Both the position numbers and the translations under genes were made by a program. From SIG607 sp045592625 (GTDB lineage Bacteria; Bacillota; Clostridia; Oscillospirales; Acutalibacteraceae): a stretch of 26,694 bases of DNA. Below are positions 14,653 to 22,499 of the stretch, in pieces. The notes under the pieces are model-generated. The model did no database searches. It saw only the letters and a list, made by a program, of their open reading frames with translations, and was not told where the DNA came from. The stretch's first letter is position 1. Each line of letters begins with the position of its first letter. The stretch lies in assembly GCA_045592625.1 (NCBI GenBank), contig JAZNVC010000005.1, positions 1 through 26,694 of the forward strand, in the 5' to 3' direction.

Positions 14653-15225
14653 GTGAAAACTTATACGTTATTTAACGAAGTTATAAGTGAAAATGAACTT
14701 ATTTTGAGAATCCGTTCGGGTCAAAAAGAATTGTTTTCTTATATTTGCACTGCTTATATGCCTCTTATAAATTGTTATATTTCAGCACTCAACTGTTTGG
14801 AAACCGATAGGGAAGACTTTGTGCAGGTTGGTTTACTGGCTCTTTCAGGTTGTGTTGACCTCTATGATTTTAATTCATCATCATTTTCAACTTTTGTAGG
14901 TGTTTGCGTTAAAAGGGCTATACTTTCTGAACTGCGTCGTATTTCTGCAAAAAAACAAATACCTAATTCGGCTTTGGTTAGTATTGAAGAATGCGAATTG
15001 TTTGATGTTACCGACCCTGAAACGTTTTTTATAGACAAGGAAAGTGCTGAAAATCTTAACAATAAAATAAAAGATACTCTTTCTGAACTTGAATATAAAG
15101 TTTTAACAGCTTATTTAACTTTTGGTAGTTATGCCGCTGTTTCACAGTCGCTTTCTATCGGACAAAAGGATGTTAATAACGCTCTGCAGAGAGCCAGAAA
15201 GAAAATAAAAAAATCAATCGGTTAA
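14653..15225 (+). CDS. sigH: Sigma-70 family factor resembling sporulation sigma-H
   Basis: This is an alternative RNA polymerase sigma factor. The GTG at 14653 is preferred, eight bases after GGAG; the TTG at 14632 precedes that site. The 190-residue protein follows the SigH plan: an ENELILRIRSG start, region 2 with DREDFVQVGLLALSGCVDLYDF and STFVGVCVKRAILSELRR, KKQIPNSALVSIEE, a DPETFFIDKE linker, and region 4 ending LSELEYKVLTAYL...DVNNALQRARKKIKK, closely like the LSDLERKVL...DNALQRVKRKLEK of B. subtilis SigH. It is divergent: the usual VQEG reads VQVG and region 2 is shortened. It is not beside rlmB as sigH often is, so it could be a paralogue. In sporulators sigH acts upstream of the spoIIG pair found 4 kb away. 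Confidence 0.65.
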   Translation: MKTYTLFNEVISENELILRIRSGQKELFSYICTAYMPLINCYISALNCLETDREDFVQVGLLALSGCVDLYDFNSSSFSTFVGVCVKRAILSELRRISAKKQIPNSALVSIEECELFDVTDPETFFIDKESAENLNNKIKDTLSELEYKVLTAYLTFGSYAAVSQSLSIGQKDVNNALQRARKKIKKSIG

Positions 15226-15242
15226 TTCCGTTGATTATATAT

Positions 15243-15308
15243 GCCCATGTAGCTCAAAGTACAGAGCGTTGTTTCTCAAAGATGTCGGTGAAATTCCGAC
15301 CGGGGCTA
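15243..15308 (+). ncRNA. tRNA-like structured leader upstream of the zinc-ribbon gene
   Basis: The first 14 nt, GCCCATGTAGCTCA, look like the start of a real tRNA, followed by a D-arm-like stem GCTC/GAGC (15252-15255 with 15264-15267) and a T-arm-like 5-bp stem GTCGG/CCGAC (15284-15288 with 15296-15300) enclosing a 7-nt loop. GCCC (15243-15246) can pair with GGGC (15303-15306). The middle is too short by about seven bases for a normal anticodon arm plus variable loop, and the loop TGAAATT is not a T-loop, so it is not a working tRNA. TAGCTC (15250-15255) can alternatively pair with GGGCTA (15303-15308), giving two exclusive folds 25 nt before the start codon. Either a tRNA remnant or an undescribed cis-regulatory RNA. 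Confidence 0.45.
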
Positions 15309-15333
15309 AACAAAAACAAGTGAGGTACAAAAC

Positions 15334-15618
15334 ATGTTCGAAGACAAGACATTAGTTTGCAAGGACTGCGGAGAAGAATTCGTATTCACTGCAAGAGAAC
15401 AGGAATTCTACGAGTCCAAAGGATTTGCAAACGAACCGCAGCGTTGTAAACCCTGCCGTGATAAGCGTAAGAACGCTGGCAGAGCTCCGCGCGAAATGTT
15501 CGAAACTACCTGCAGTGCTTGTGGTAACCCCGCGAAGGTTCCTTTCCAACCTCGTGAGGATCGCCCTGTTTATTGCAGCGAGTGTTTCGCGAAGATGAGA
15601 GAAAATTCTGCTGAATAA
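15334..15618 (+). CDS. Double zinc-ribbon protein (94 aa)
   Basis: This small protein has two four-cysteine zinc ribbons: C9/C12 with C38/C41 (LVCKDCGEEF ... QRCKPCRDKR) and C60/C63 with C81/C84 (TTCSACGNPAKVPF ... PVYCSECF). The first follows the CxxC-x(25)-CxxC pattern of a small clostridial zinc-ribbon family of unknown function. A basic linker between ribbons and strong charge throughout suggest nucleic-acid or ribosome contact, but this is inferred. GAGG lies about eight bases before the ATG. The codons use GC-rich choices more than neighbours do, which suggests high expression. It has its own structured leader and terminator, so it is a separate or separately controlled unit downstream of the sigma-factor gene. 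Confidence 0.9.
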   Translation: MFEDKTLVCKDCGEEFVFTAREQEFYESKGFANEPQRCKPCRDKRKNAGRAPREMFETTCSACGNPAKVPFQPREDRPVYCSECFAKMRENSAE

Positions 15619-15637
15619 TATATATTTTGTATATATT

Positions 15638-15667
15638 GCCGCCCGCTTTTTGTAGGGCGGCTTTCTT
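15638..15667 (+). terminator. Terminator of the zinc-ribbon gene
   Basis: A 7-bp GC stem GCCGCCC/GGGCGGC (15638-15644 with 15655-15661) has a 10-nt loop and is followed by TTTCTT. Confidence 0.8.
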
Positions 15668-15697
15668 CGGTTTTGTTTTTGTGAAAAACTTTAGATT

Positions 15698-15726
15698 TTG
15701 TTAAATTATTCATATTTTCGTAATAC
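15698..15726 (+). promoter_or_regulatory. Candidate promoter of the two-component/HtrA operon
   Basis: TTGTTA (15698-15703), a 17-nt spacer and TAATAC (15721-15726) lie 46 nt before the start codon. The match is moderate. Confidence 0.45.
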
Positions 15727-15771
15727 TATTATTGTATTATATATTTATACTCTTTTGTTGGAGGAATTTAT

Positions 15772-16458
15772 ATGGAAAATAAAAAAATACTTATTGTTGA
15801 TGATGATGAAAATATTTGTGAGCTTCTCCGTCTTTATCTTAATAAAGAAGGGTTTGAGCCGATTGTTGCTAATGATGGTGAAAACGCTATTGAATGCACA
15901 AAATTATATTTTCCGTCCCTTATTTTACTTGATATAATGTTACCAAAACTTGACGGTTGGCAGGTTTGCAGAGAAATCAGAAAATTTTCTTCGGTGCCTA
16001 TAATTATGTTAACGGCAAAAGGCGATACTTTTGATAGAATATTAGGACTTGAACTGGGAGCAGACGATTATGTTTCAAAACCATTTGAAGCAAAGGAACT
16101 TATTGCTCGAATAAAAGCGGTTCTTAGAAGAGCTGCTTCTAATGATGACTCAAAAATTGAAATGGTTAGCTATGAAAATATTTCGGTTAATCTTACTAAT
16201 TACGAATTGAAATTAAATGGCGTACAGGTTGATACACCGCCTAAAGAATTGGAACTTTTGTACCATCTTGCCAGTTATCCAAATAGAGTTTTTACAAGAG
16301 ACCAACTGCTTGATGAGGTATGGGGTTTTGATTATTACGGCGATTCAAGAACGGTTGATGTTCATGTAAAAAGATTACGTGAAAAACTTGAGGGAGTTTC
16401 GGATAAATGGAACTTAAAAACCGTTTGGGGCGTTGGATATAAATTTGAGGTAAGATAA
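15772..16458 (+). CDS. Two-component response regulator, OmpR/PhoB family
   Basis: This 228-residue DNA-binding regulator has a receiver domain (1-120) with the acidic pocket VDDDE (9-13), phosphoacceptor Asp54 in LILLDIMLP, Thr81 in MLTA and Lys103 in SKPF. The winged-helix domain (about 130-228) carries PPKELELLYHLA, NRVFTRDQLLDEVWGFDY, DSRTVDVHVKRLREKL and VWGVGYKF, as in PhoB-type activators. GGAGG lies eight bases before the ATG. Its kinase partner begins at the very next base after its stop codon. Its closest functional analogue (PhoP, WalR or ResD) cannot be told from the sequence alone. Confidence 0.95.
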   Translation: MENKKILIVDDDENICELLRLYLNKEGFEPIVANDGENAIECTKLYFPSLILLDIMLPKLDGWQVCREIRKFSSVPIIMLTAKGDTFDRILGLELGADDYVSKPFEAKELIARIKAVLRRAASNDDSKIEMVSYENISVNLTNYELKLNGVQVDTPPKELELLYHLASYPNRVFTRDQLLDEVWGFDYYGDSRTVDVHVKRLREKLEGVSDKWNLKTVWGVGYKFEVR

Positions 16459-17880
16459 TTGTCTAAACTAAGTACTTTTAAAAAATATTTTATTGCAGTT
16501 TCGCTAACATTTTTCTTTTGTCTTACAGGTATTGTTTTAATCCTTACCTTTCTTACAAATAACTATTTATCCAAAGAAAAATTTAATTCTTTGTCGGTAT
16601 CATGCGAAACAATGTCATCGTATGTTAAAACCGATTATAAAAATCCATATTTTTCTACTACCGTTCTTCATATGACGCAGGTAATGTCACGTGTAGGCGA
16701 TAATATGATATTTGTAACCGACAAAAATGGCAGTGTTATTGCTTGTTCGTGCAGTGATTATTCTATTGATATGGTCTGCGAACATTCTGTTAATAATGAA
16801 GCACTTAATAAAACAGCTGTCAGTGACTATGAAGAAATAGGACGCTTTGGCGGTATGTTTTCTGAGTCATATTTTATTAAGGGTAAAAAAATAACCGACG
16901 ATAAAGGTAGGCAACTTGGATATGTATTTGCTGCCTCTCCCGCTTCGACTTTGACTGAATTTTATAAGGATTTATACAGTATATATGCAGTAGCTGCCAT
17001 TATTCCTATTGTAATTCTGTTTATGATTCTTTATATGATAACATATAGATGGGCTAAACCGTTAAAACTTATGTCCGAAGCATCAAAAGCAATGTCAAAA
17101 GGTGATTTTTCAAGACGTATCCCTGTAATGAGTAACGACGAAATCGGTCAACTTTCTAGTTCTTTTAATCAAATGACAAATTCATTGGTTGAACTTGAAA
17201 ATATGCGTCGGAATTTCATAGCCAATGTGTCGCACGAGTTAAGAACACCGATGACTACTATCGGCGGTTTTATCGACGGTATTATTGATGGAACAATTGA
17301 AAAGGATAAAACCGATTATTATTTGCAAATCGTATCAAACGAAGTTAAGCGTATGACACGATTGGTCGAAGGAATGTTAAATCTCTCTAAACTTGAGGCA
17401 GGAAAAATTAAAATACATCCTACGGATTTTGATTTTAAAGAGCTGGTTATTGACGTAGTATTAAGTCAGGAACAGCGAATTGAAAGCAAAAATCTTAAAA
17501 TAATCGGTCTGGATACACTTCAGAAATGTGTGATTCGCGCAGATAAAGATTTGCTTCATCAGGTTATATATAATTTGTGTGATAATGCTGTCAAGTTTAC
17601 AAATGATGAAGGAGTAATTGAATTTACCTTGTCAGCAGACAGAACACATTTTGAATTTATTATTAAAAATACAGGTATTGGCATTCCTAAAGATGACTTA
17701 CCGCTTATTTTTGATCGTTTTTACAAAGGTGATAAGGCTCGTTCGGCAAACAAAGACAGCACCGGTCTTGGACTGTATTTAGTTAAAACTATTGTTAAAA
17801 TACACGGTGGAACCGCATTTGTAAAAAGTAGTGAAAATGAATTTACAGAGTTTGGAATTCGTTTACCTATAAACACATAA
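16459..17880 (+). CDS. Sensor histidine kinase with HAMP domain
   Basis: The start is TTG directly after the regulator's stop codon, with GAGG nine bases upstream. This 473-residue membrane kinase has a first span at about 10-33, an extracytoplasmic sensor region of about 140 residues including MIFVTDKNGSVIACS (a PAS-like/dCache-like strand pattern), a second span at 173-196, HAMP at 197-250, and the phosphoacceptor His259 in NVSHELRTPM. The ATPase domain has N-box Asn376, a G1 box reading NTGIGIP (Asn in place of the common Asp, as seen in many clostridial kinases), DLPLIFDRFY and STGLGLYLV. Followed after 17 bases by an HtrA gene, suggesting it reads cell-envelope stress. Confidence 0.95.
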   Translation: MSKLSTFKKYFIAVSLTFFFCLTGIVLILTFLTNNYLSKEKFNSLSVSCETMSSYVKTDYKNPYFSTTVLHMTQVMSRVGDNMIFVTDKNGSVIACSCSDYSIDMVCEHSVNNEALNKTAVSDYEEIGRFGGMFSESYFIKGKKITDDKGRQLGYVFAASPASTLTEFYKDLYSIYAVAAIIPIVILFMILYMITYRWAKPLKLMSEASKAMSKGDFSRRIPVMSNDEIGQLSSSFNQMTNSLVELENMRRNFIANVSHELRTPMTTIGGFIDGIIDGTIEKDKTDYYLQIVSNEVKRMTRLVEGMLNLSKLEAGKIKIHPTDFDFKELVIDVVLSQEQRIESKNLKIIGLDTLQKCVIRADKDLLHQVIYNLCDNAVKFTNDEGVIEFTLSADRTHFEFIIKNTGIGIPKDDLPLIFDRFYKGDKARSANKDSTGLGLYLVKTIVKIHGGTAFVKSSENEFTEFGIRLPINT

Positions 17881-17897
17881 TCCACGGAGGATTTATT

Positions 17898-19187
17898 ATG
17901 GATGAAAATAATATTTATCAAAATCAAAGTTGCGATGAACCACAAAACGACGATAATTTAAAATCTTCGTCAATGAATGATGTGGAAGAGTCTCGTTATA
18001 TAAATGATATTTGCGAAGAACCCGCTTTGACCGAAATTGCTGATTATAAGCGAGTTGAATATATGTCTGCCGATAATAAACCTGTTTCTGCAGGAATAAA
18101 AATTTTTACTTTAATTATGGCTGCCGTGGTTCTTGTTACAGGTTCTTGTTTAGGCGGATATTTACTTGGACTTCATAAATATTCTAAATCAGGTAATACC
18201 GATTATATTGCTTCACTGGAACTTGCTTCAAAACCTAAAGAAACCGATGAACTTACAGCGGCACAGGTTTATGAACAGGTGAATAAATCGGTGGTTGGTA
18301 TTACCGCTTACAGTACTGACGGAACTCAATCTGTTGCTTCGGGCGTAATTTTTTCGGAAGATGGATACATTATTACCAACGATCACATTTATGATAGTAT
18401 TGCCGGTGCAAAATTTTTAGTAAAGACATATGATGGTAAAGAATATTCTGCATCCTTTGTGTCGGGTGATGTGAGAAGTGACTTAGCTGTGCTGAAAATT
18501 GATGCTAAAGGCTTTACTCCTGCTATATTCGGTAACGATAAAGAACTGGTTATCGGAGAAAATGTAGTAGCTATCGGCAGACCTAATAATATTGAAGAAA
18601 ACAGCATTACCGAAGGAATTATTTCTTTAACCAACCGTCGTGTTTCGACTACATCCAGTTATTCAATGAAAATGATACAAACCAGCACTCCTATTAATCC
18701 CGGAAATTCCGGAGGAGCCTTAGTTAATATGTATGGACAGGTTATAGGAATTACATCCTCCAAAATATCAGGTGAAGAATATGAAGGTATTGGATTTGCG
18801 ATTCCATCAAGCGTAGTTAAATTAGTTACTGAGTCACTTATTAAAAACGGATATGTTGCCGATAGAGCACGTCTTGGTATATCCTATCAGGTGATTGATA
18901 AAGTGACTATGGAAGTGAAAAAATATCAAAGCGTAGGCATTTTAATTGTTTCTGTTAATAATGACAGTGATTTATTTGGAAAAATAAATGTAGGTGATAT
19001 TATTACGCAAGTAAATGGCATTGATATTACCTCAGATGGTGTAATTCTTGATTATATTGAAAATTCTAAACCGGGCGATTCATTGACATTCACAGTTTAT
19101 ACGGCTTCGGGGTCGTATAAAACCGTTCAAGGAAAATTACTTCCTGATACCGGGGCATCAAGCTATACGAAATCACCAATTCAATAA
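17898..19187 (+). CDS. Membrane-anchored HtrA/DegP-type serine protease with PDZ domain
   Basis: This is an envelope quality-control protease. It has a cytoplasmic acidic N-terminus (1-65), a single span at about 67-91, then an extracellular trypsin-like domain with the triad His163 (TNDHI), Asp195 (SDLAVLKI) and Ser271 (NPGNSGGAL). A PDZ domain follows at about 325-410 (LGISYQVIDK ... GIDITSDGVILDYIENSKPGD). The 429-residue length fits the HtrA/YkdA class in Firmicutes. CGGAGG precedes the ATG by seven bases. Third gene of the regulator-kinase-protease unit, which recalls the CssRS-HtrA and WalRK-YycK arrangements, although orthology is not shown here. Confidence 0.95.
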   Translation: MDENNIYQNQSCDEPQNDDNLKSSSMNDVEESRYINDICEEPALTEIADYKRVEYMSADNKPVSAGIKIFTLIMAAVVLVTGSCLGGYLLGLHKYSKSGNTDYIASLELASKPKETDELTAAQVYEQVNKSVVGITAYSTDGTQSVASGVIFSEDGYIITNDHIYDSIAGAKFLVKTYDGKEYSASFVSGDVRSDLAVLKIDAKGFTPAIFGNDKELVIGENVVAIGRPNNIEENSITEGIISLTNRRVSTTSSYSMKMIQTSTPINPGNSGGALVNMYGQVIGITSSKISGEEYEGIGFAIPSSVVKLVTESLIKNGYVADRARLGISYQVIDKVTMEVKKYQSVGILIVSVNNDSDLFGKINVGDIITQVNGIDITSDGVILDYIENSKPGDSLTFTVYTASGSYKTVQGKLLPDTGASSYTKSPIQ

Positions 19188-19222
19188 AAAATTCCCACAG
19201 AAAAATCTGTGGGAATTTTTTT
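19187..19222 (+). terminator. Terminator after the HtrA gene
   Basis: A 15-bp stem (19187-19201 with 19206-19220) with an AAAA loop is followed by further T residues. Confidence 0.92.
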
Positions 19223-19238
19223 ATTTAGGTTACACACT

Positions 19239-19271
19239 TTGACAAATTTTGCGGTATAAGTAGTGTATAAT
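19239..19271 (+). promoter_or_regulatory. spoIIG-type promoter with 21-bp spacer and Spo0A-box-like sequence
   Basis: TTGACA (19239-19244) and TATAAT (19266-19271) are both perfect consensus but 21 bp apart. In B. subtilis the spoIIG promoter is similarly overspaced (22 bp), needing Spo0A-P to fire. TTTGACA here, read in reverse, is one base from the 0A box TGTCGAA and overlaps the -35. Confidence 0.6.
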
Positions 19272-19286
19272 TTATTTGGTGATTTT

Positions 19287-20114
19287 ATGGTTGTGTATCT
19301 TGACGTACTTATATTTTTAAATATAGTTATTGATTTTTCTCTGTTGAATTTGGCGTTATTTATAATAGGACGAAAAGTAAAAACGATAAGACTTATTATT
19401 GCTTCGCTTTTTGCATCTGCGTTTTCCTTAATGATTTTTGTTCCTAGATTATCGGTTTTAATTGAAATGGCTGTTATGTTAATTTCTGCATTAATTTCCT
19501 GTATGATAACGCTGGGGAAAAGTAATATTAAACTGTTTTTGAAACTTTATTTTTCATTTTTGGCGGTAAGCGTTGCTTTTAACGGTATTATTACAGTGGT
19601 GTGGATTGCATTTAAACCGGGCGGAATGATTTTAAAAAACTCTATACTTTATTTTAATATTTCAGCAGTCGAAATGATTATTTGGACAATTATATCATAC
19701 ATAATTATTAAGGGAGTACTATTTATTATAAGACGTTCTTCGCCTGTGGCTTCAAGGTGCAAAGTGACACTTATAAATAAAGATAAAACTATAGAACTAA
19801 CGGCATTGGTTGATACAGGTAACTCTCTAAGAGACATTTATACAGGAAAACAGGTTATAATTACAGATATCTCTACCGCAAAAGATTTTTTCGGCGATAT
19901 AACGCTTTTACCACCGATTTTGTTACCATATTCTACTGTAGATGGAGTTAGTATGATAACAGCATATAGCTGTAAAAAAACCAAAATTAACAATAGAGAT
20001 ATAGGGGCTTCTCTAATAGCCGTAACCGATAAAATTATTGATGACTCCGATTACAAAGCAATTGTAAACCCACAAATTTTAAACGAAGGTGAACGTTATG
20101 CACAAAATATTTAA
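19287..20114 (+). CDS. spoIIGA: Sporulation sigma-E processing peptidase SpoIIGA
   Basis: This membrane aspartic protease cleaves the pro-sequence from pro-sigma-E in the mother cell after a signal from the forespore. The start is the ATG at 19287, MVVYLDVLIFLN as in the family, with GGTGA upstream. Five spans fill residues 1-150, ending at FIIRRSSP. The cytoplasmic protease domain carries catalytic Asp176 in ALVDTGNSLRD (Asp183 in B. subtilis). The 275-residue length is a little shorter than B. subtilis (309). The last 17 bases overlap the sigE reading frame, and the pairing is the canonical spoIIG operon. Confidence 0.95.
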   Translation: MVVYLDVLIFLNIVIDFSLLNLALFIIGRKVKTIRLIIASLFASAFSLMIFVPRLSVLIEMAVMLISALISCMITLGKSNIKLFLKLYFSFLAVSVAFNGIITVVWIAFKPGGMILKNSILYFNISAVEMIIWTIISYIIIKGVLFIIRRSSPVASRCKVTLINKDKTIELTALVDTGNSLRDIYTGKQVIITDISTAKDFFGDITLLPPILLPYSTVDGVSMITAYSCKKTKINNRDIGASLIAVTDKIIDDSDYKAIVNPQILNEGERYAQNI

Positions 20115-20805
20115 TTTAATTAGTAAGTTACTTGCTAAACTTGGAATAGTGAGTAAGGTTTATTATATAAACGGAACCGAAACCTTACCGCCGCCTTTAA
20201 CAAATAAAGAAGAGCAGGAACTGCTTATGCATTTCGAAGATGACAAAGAATGCGTTAAAGAAAAACTTATAATACATAATTTGCGCTTGGTGGTTTATAT
20301 TTCTAAAAAATTTGAAACGTCTAGTGCTAATTGTGAAGATTTGATTTCTATAGGCACTATCGGCCTTATTAAAGCCGTTAATACCTTTCAACCTGATAAA
20401 AACATAAAACTCGCAACCTATGCTTCCAGATGCATTGAAAATGAAATACTTATGTATTTAAGAAAAACTTCTTCCCTTAAATGTGAAATATCGTTAGATG
20501 AACCTTTAAACGTTGATTGGGATGGTAATGAATTATTGTTATCCGATATTTTGGGAAGCGATGGGGAAGAGGTTGGAAGAGAGGTTGAAAAGGAGGATGA
20601 AAGAGAGCTTTTGCTTAAATTAATAAACAACCTGTCAAACAGAGAACAGGAAATTATGAAGATGCGTTTTGGCATATGTGGATATGATGAGCTTACTCAA
20701 AAAGAGGTTGCGGACATTTTAGGCATTTCTCAATCGTATATATCGCGACTTGAAAAGAAGATAATTGCAAAATTAAAAAAACAAATAGAAAAGTCGTTAC
20801 TATAA
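20098..20805 (+). CDS. sigE: RNA polymerase sporulation-specific sigma-E precursor
   Basis: This is the mother-cell early sporulation sigma factor (SpoIIGB). The ATG at 20098 follows AAGGTGA by five bases. An N-terminal pro-sequence of about 22 residues (hydrophobic helix, MHKIFNLISKLLAKLG), ending before YINGTETLPPPL, lines up with the cleavage site in B. subtilis VY/YIGG. Region 2 (NLRLVVYISKKF, EDLISIGTIGLIKAVNTF, KLATYASRCIENEILMYLR) and region 4 (TQKEVADILGISQSYISRLEKK) are strongly conserved. The 235-residue length is normal. It overlaps spoIIGA by 17 bases. sigG, which commonly follows sigE, is not here: a terminator and a converging gene follow. Confidence 0.97.
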   Translation: MHKIFNLISKLLAKLGIVSKVYYINGTETLPPPLTNKEEQELLMHFEDDKECVKEKLIIHNLRLVVYISKKFETSSANCEDLISIGTIGLIKAVNTFQPDKNIKLATYASRCIENEILMYLRKTSSLKCEISLDEPLNVDWDGNELLLSDILGSDGEEVGREVEKEDERELLLKLINNLSNREQEIMKMRFGICGYDELTQKEVADILGISQSYISRLEKKIIAKLKKQIEKSLL

Positions 20806-20807
20806 AT

Positions 20808-20840
20808 AAAAGCTTGAGAATTTTCTTCTCAAGCTTTTTT
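20808..20840. terminator. Bidirectional terminator between sigE and the OppA-type gene
   Basis: A 13-bp stem (20808-20820 with 20826-20838) and five-base loop have T-runs on both strands. Confidence 0.9.
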
Positions 20841-20843
20841 AAA

Positions 20844-22337
20844 TTACTTTTTAGTTACATATGCAAAGTCGATTAAACCGTTTCCTATGGTAAAGTTAAA
20901 ATCTATAATATCATTAGTATAAGCAGCAACCGAGTTTTCAAAGGCAAGGGGCATAAGTTTTTTGTTGTTTAATATGCTTTTTTGCACTTCAGGCAGAGAT
21001 TTAACTGAAGTTTTTGAAAAATCGTACCCAAGTTTATGAGCAAGTACGCTGGGGTCTTTATCGGTAATATTAATCGGATAGACTGCAATGGCACATTCTC
21101 CGGTACTTAGTGCCAGTTTAATATTATCAATATTGTCATATGCTTTGGTGTTAATGTAGGCTCCTAATTCTTTCTGCCAATGTCCTACAATGTCATTTAT
21201 AGGTCTTGTCATATTTGGGTCATTGTAATAATACAGTTTCGTGGATGGCAGACGCTGACCTGTATACTGTGTTAAAGCCGTATTGTATAATTTTTTTGCT
21301 TCTGTAACATCATATTCTTCCATGCCTACGTAATCAAGTTTTTCGTTGAGCATTATATCAGGAAAGAATGAATAGGCTACATTGTATCCAACGCCTAAGT
21401 TACCGGCATAATTGCTTCTTTCAAAGGCTAAAAATAAAGAACGGCGCAAATCGTATGAATAAACATCTCCGATTTCCATAACCCATAATACGTTTTGATA
21501 TTGCGATGTAGTTAACCCTGCTTGGTTTAATTCTTCTATCTTAGGCACATCAATAAATGCAATATCTACCGAAGATTTACTCAGCTTTTCCAAATTGTCT
21601 TTTTCGGGATTATATGAAATAAATACAGCAGAATTATCAGCAGCAAAATCACCGTAATATTTATCGTTTCGATGAATTCTAACCGCAAAATCATCGGTGT
21701 TCCATTTTGTGAGTCGATATGAACCATTGGATAGAATGTGGTTTTTTGATAGTCCGTATTGTCCATTGCAACCATTAAAAAAATCTTCACGACAAGGCAT
21801 ACATACTGCTGTTGTTAATTTGTAAAGGAATTGACTGTCATTTTCACTTAGATTAATAACAAGTATAGAGGGTGTTTTTGCATAGACACCCAATCGGTCA
21901 GGACTAACCTGACCAGACATTATTTGTTCGGCGTTTAAAATTGAACGTAATTTTTCAGCGTAAGGAGAACGTGTGGACGGGTCAACAGCTCTCCTAAAAG
22001 CAAATACAAAATCATTTGCAGTTACCGGTTGACCGTCACTCCACATTGCCGTGTCTGATATGTAAAAAGTATAAACATTGTCCTCTACAGTATATTCTGA
22101 AGCAACTGCGGGAACTATTTCACCTTTAACATCAACCCTCATAAGACCTTCAAATATGTTACGTATAATAAGTAATTCCGTGTCGTTGGAAGCAATCTGA
22201 GGGTCAAGGGTGGTTGCGGTTGCAGTGGCTTCAAAATATATAACAGCATTATCGTTCTTAGAGGTACATCCTGAAAGAAAGGATAATGTCATAATTAATG
22301 TAAGAAATACTGAAAGTATTTTTTTTATGGTACTCAT
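20844..22337 (-). CDS. Oligopeptide-type ABC transporter substrate-binding lipoprotein (OppA/family 5), orphan
   Basis: This is a surface binding lipoprotein of the SBP_bac_5 family. The ATG at 22337 is preferred, AGGTGA being five bases upstream; the in-frame GTG at 22346 lies inside that site. The signal peptide MSTIKKILSVFLTLIMTLSF ends in lipobox LSGC with Cys24 as anchor. Family landmarks are ATTLDPQIASNDTELLIIRNIFEGL, AVASEYTVEDNVYTFYISDTAMWSDGQPVTANDFVFAFRRAVDP, GNGSYRL-type ILSNGSYRLTKW, and YDLRRSLFLAFERSNY. The 497-residue length is normal. No permease or ATPase genes lie next to it, so it must use a remote Opp/App system or act in peptide sensing. Substrate is unknown. Confidence 0.93.
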   Translation of the reverse strand: MSTIKKILSVFLTLIMTLSFLSGCTSKNDNAVIYFEATATATTLDPQIASNDTELLIIRNIFEGLMRVDVKGEIVPAVASEYTVEDNVYTFYISDTAMWSDGQPVTANDFVFAFRRAVDPSTRSPYAEKLRSILNAEQIMSGQVSPDRLGVYAKTPSILVINLSENDSQFLYKLTTAVCMPCREDFFNGCNGQYGLSKNHILSNGSYRLTKWNTDDFAVRIHRNDKYYGDFAADNSAVFISYNPEKDNLEKLSKSSVDIAFIDVPKIEELNQAGLTTSQYQNVLWVMEIGDVYSYDLRRSLFLAFERSNYAGNLGVGYNVAYSFFPDIMLNEKLDYVGMEEYDVTEAKKLYNTALTQYTGQRLPSTKLYYYNDPNMTRPINDIVGHWQKELGAYINTKAYDNIDNIKLALSTGECAIAVYPINITDKDPSVLAHKLGYDFSKTSVKSLPEVQKSILNNKKLMPLAFENSVAAYTNDIIDFNFTIGNGLIDFAYVTKK

Positions 22338-22373
22338 TTTTTTCACCTAATATTTATAATTTATACGATAGTT

Positions 22374-22402
22374 ATTATAATACATATTTTTCTTTATTTC
22401 AA
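22374..22402 (-). promoter_or_regulatory. Sigma-A promoter of the OppA-type gene
   Basis: On the minus strand there is TTGAAA (22402-22397), a 17-nt spacer and TATAAT (22379-22374), 36 nt before the start codon. Confidence 0.7.
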
Positions 22403-22429
22403 CAAAAATTTTGATGTAAAGAAAAATGC

Positions 22430-22458
22430 TTGACAGATGCTAATGTGTGTGTTATAAT
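22430..22458 (+). promoter_or_regulatory. Consensus sigma-A promoter of the ylxM-ffh operon
   Basis: Perfect TTGACA (22430-22435) and TATAAT (22453-22458) have a 17-nt spacer. Confidence 0.9.
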
Positions 22459-22461
22459 TTT

Positions 22462-22488
22462 GACTGTAAAGTAAATTGCTTTACAGTC
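22462..22488 (+). promoter_or_regulatory. Perfect 10-bp inverted repeat at the transcription start of ylxM-ffh
   Basis: GACTGTAAAG (22462-22471) and CTTTACAGTC (22479-22488), loop TAAATTG, lie just downstream of the -10 and end at the ribosome site. The half-site TGTAAAG recurs at 22415-22421. It could be an operator or a 5' mRNA-stabilising hairpin. Confidence 0.6.
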
Positions 22489-22499
22489 AGAGGTGTGAA

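Noticed and set aside
15243..15308. A functional tRNA gene
   Set aside because: The region between D-like and T-like arms is too short for an anticodon arm, there is no 5-bp anticodon stem, the loop is TGAAATT and the 7-bp acceptor does not pair fully.
15275..15310. FMN riboswitch
   Set aside because: Only the GGTGAAATTCC-GACCGG part is similar; the other conserved helices and the GCGAGC-type segment are absent.
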